From Ignavibacteriales bacterium (GTDB lineage Bacteria > Bacteroidota > Ignavibacteria > UBA10030 > SZUA-254): DNA of 64,000 bases. The notes beneath the pieces were generated by a model. The model saw only the letters and a list, made by a program, of their open reading frames with translations, had not been told where the DNA came from and did not search any database. The DNA is taken from the NCBI GenBank assembly GCA_016214905.1, contig JACRMQ010000006.1, forward strand, positions 248,001 through 312,000. The letters run 5' to 3'. Below, piece by piece: positions 63,348 to 64,000 of this stretch. Position 1 is the first letter of the stretch, and the number at the start of each line of letters is the position of its first letter. The translations under genes and the position numbers were made by a program.

Positions 63348-64000
63348 TCAACGTTCTACATTATGCTTTGCACGCAAGCGAGTATACACCATTGAGATTA
63401 TCAAGAGTACTACTCCGAGTATAATGAATGAGAGGATCCGATAGGTTGGTTCAAGATTGCTAGTTCCCATAATAAGAACGTAACCGACAGTGAGAAGAAG
63501 AGTAAAAACTGCCATCCAACGATATTTCTGTTTTTTCAAAATGAGATTAAGTAAATAATAAATCATTGCAACTGCAACCCATGAGAGGGCAACATACTCC
63601 CTTGGAAGGATATGATAAAGTGTATATGGAAAGAATACAAATGCTGCTGCGAGATATGCGCTCCGCATCACTTCGGTTTTCAACTCAAGCCGATCCTGCT
63701 TGGCATTCATAATTCGTGCGCTTAATAATGCCACAATCCCGAAGCTAAGACTCATCACACCTATGACTTCTTCAGTCGCCATGTACACGATAAGAATGAT
63801 GAGATAGATACCAAAGTTAGCAACGACAATGTACTTTGATCGGTACCATATTGCAGTTGTGATGACTAGTAGACTTTGCCATGATAACCATACCAGCGAT
63901 GCGGGCAGTCCAAACCAATACACAATTCCCACAGTCAACGCAAGATAACCGGTCATGACGTAGAAAAACGTTATTAACTTCGTTTTATCTCTCAGCCAAA
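63348..64000 (-). CDS. Multi-pass membrane protein, 5' end beyond the window
   Basis: The frame (about 202 residues from an internal ATG at 63956) stays open to the window edge, reading WLRDKTKLITFFYVMTGYLA, so the true start is outside. About eight hydrophobic helices alternate with short loops (for example LVITTAIWYRSKYIVVANFG, VMSLSFGIVALLSARIMNAK). The C-terminal helix is followed by RLRAKHNVER. It resembles DUF2339/DUF2157-like membrane proteins in its composition, but no family is assigned. Confidence 0.7.
   Translation of the reverse strand, partial: WLRDKTKLITFFYVMTGYLALTVGIVYWFGLPASLVWLSWQSLLVITTAIWYRSKYIVVANFGIYLIILIVYMATEEVIGVMSLSFGIVALLSARIMNAKQDRLELKTEVMRSAYLAAAFVFFPYTLYHILPREYVALSWVAVAMIYYLLNLILKKQKYRWMAVFTLLLTVGYVLIMGTSNLEPTYRILSFIILGVVLLIISMVYTRLRAKHNVER

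Noticed and set aside
1-64000. tRNA, rRNA, CRISPR arrays, transposases, integrases
   Set aside because: No cloverleaf, regular spacer-repeat array or recombinase motif was found on inspection; a covariance-model scan was not possible here.

Overview
The window looks like a chromosomal segment of a moderately AT-rich bacterium of the Bacteroidota/Chlorobiota/Ignavibacteriota assemblage, most likely an Ignavibacteria-type organism. Three encoded proteins end in a type IX secretion (Por) sorting domain of the NYPNPFNP...GQEVA...G.YFY type, and there is one orphan remnant of such a domain. The housekeeping complement also fits: a B12-dependent ribonucleotide reductase, an MqnA-type protein, many secreted M28/M16/S9 peptidases, and many genes without a clear Shine-Dalgarno. 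The taxonomic call is inference. No rRNA, tRNA, CRISPR array, transposase or prophage was seen.

Layout. 1-8.5 kb is an accessory, surface-oriented region: two tandem type IX cargo proteins (the first cut by the window edge), a LolA-like protein, several small lipoproteins and a DUF4097 protein. Between 4.4 and 7.2 kb lies repeat-rich DNA with many hairpins, a DUF559 endonuclease gene broken by one stop codon and bracketed by direct repeats, and a 155-bp nested palindrome. 8.7-12.8 kb holds a GT-C-like membrane protein, a membrane protein, a thiamine-binding-like protein and guaA. 12.8-17 kb is a minus-strand block (two secreted proteins and the class II ribonucleotide reductase). 17.4-25.1 kb carries acyl-CoA synthetase, pseudouridine synthase, Nudix, PDZ and two M28 peptidase genes. 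25.2-26.8 kb has a type IX sorting-domain relic, a bacilliredoxin and a VOC protein. 26.9-29.6 kb is a translationally coupled PfkB kinase-mtnA-recO set. 29.7-34.2 kb is a protease cluster (HtrA, active and inactive M16 pair).

34.4-48.7 kb is the housekeeping core: HNH protein, trpS, scpA-scpB-rluB-like, then the classic ffh-rpsP-khpA-rimM-trmD-rplS translation/secretion cluster, an MqnA-family protein, recN, a prolyl oligopeptidase and cysS. 48.8-64 kb is mixed: a third type IX cargo protein built of about eleven 32-residue repeats; a degenerate class III cyclase downstream of a histone-deacetylase-family enzyme; a short Rho coupled to an HhH-GPD glycosylase; two overlapping CDP-alcohol phosphatidyltransferases; a minus-strand operon of a FakA-FakB fusion, an isoprenylcysteine-methyltransferase-like protein and a membrane-anchored PrxQ; then Mpv17-like, response regulator, HsmA, truncated CDF, nitronate monooxygenase-like and an edge-truncated membrane protein.

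The most interesting points are the FakA-FakB fusion in which FakB replaces the FakA C-terminal domain, the membrane-tethered PrxQ predicted to face the periplasm, the cyclase lacking both transition-state residues, the coupled PfkB kinase-MtnA pair, the khpA leader that can bury its own ribosome binding site, and the palindrome-rich DUF559 island. No wholly new defence or mobile system could be demonstrated.
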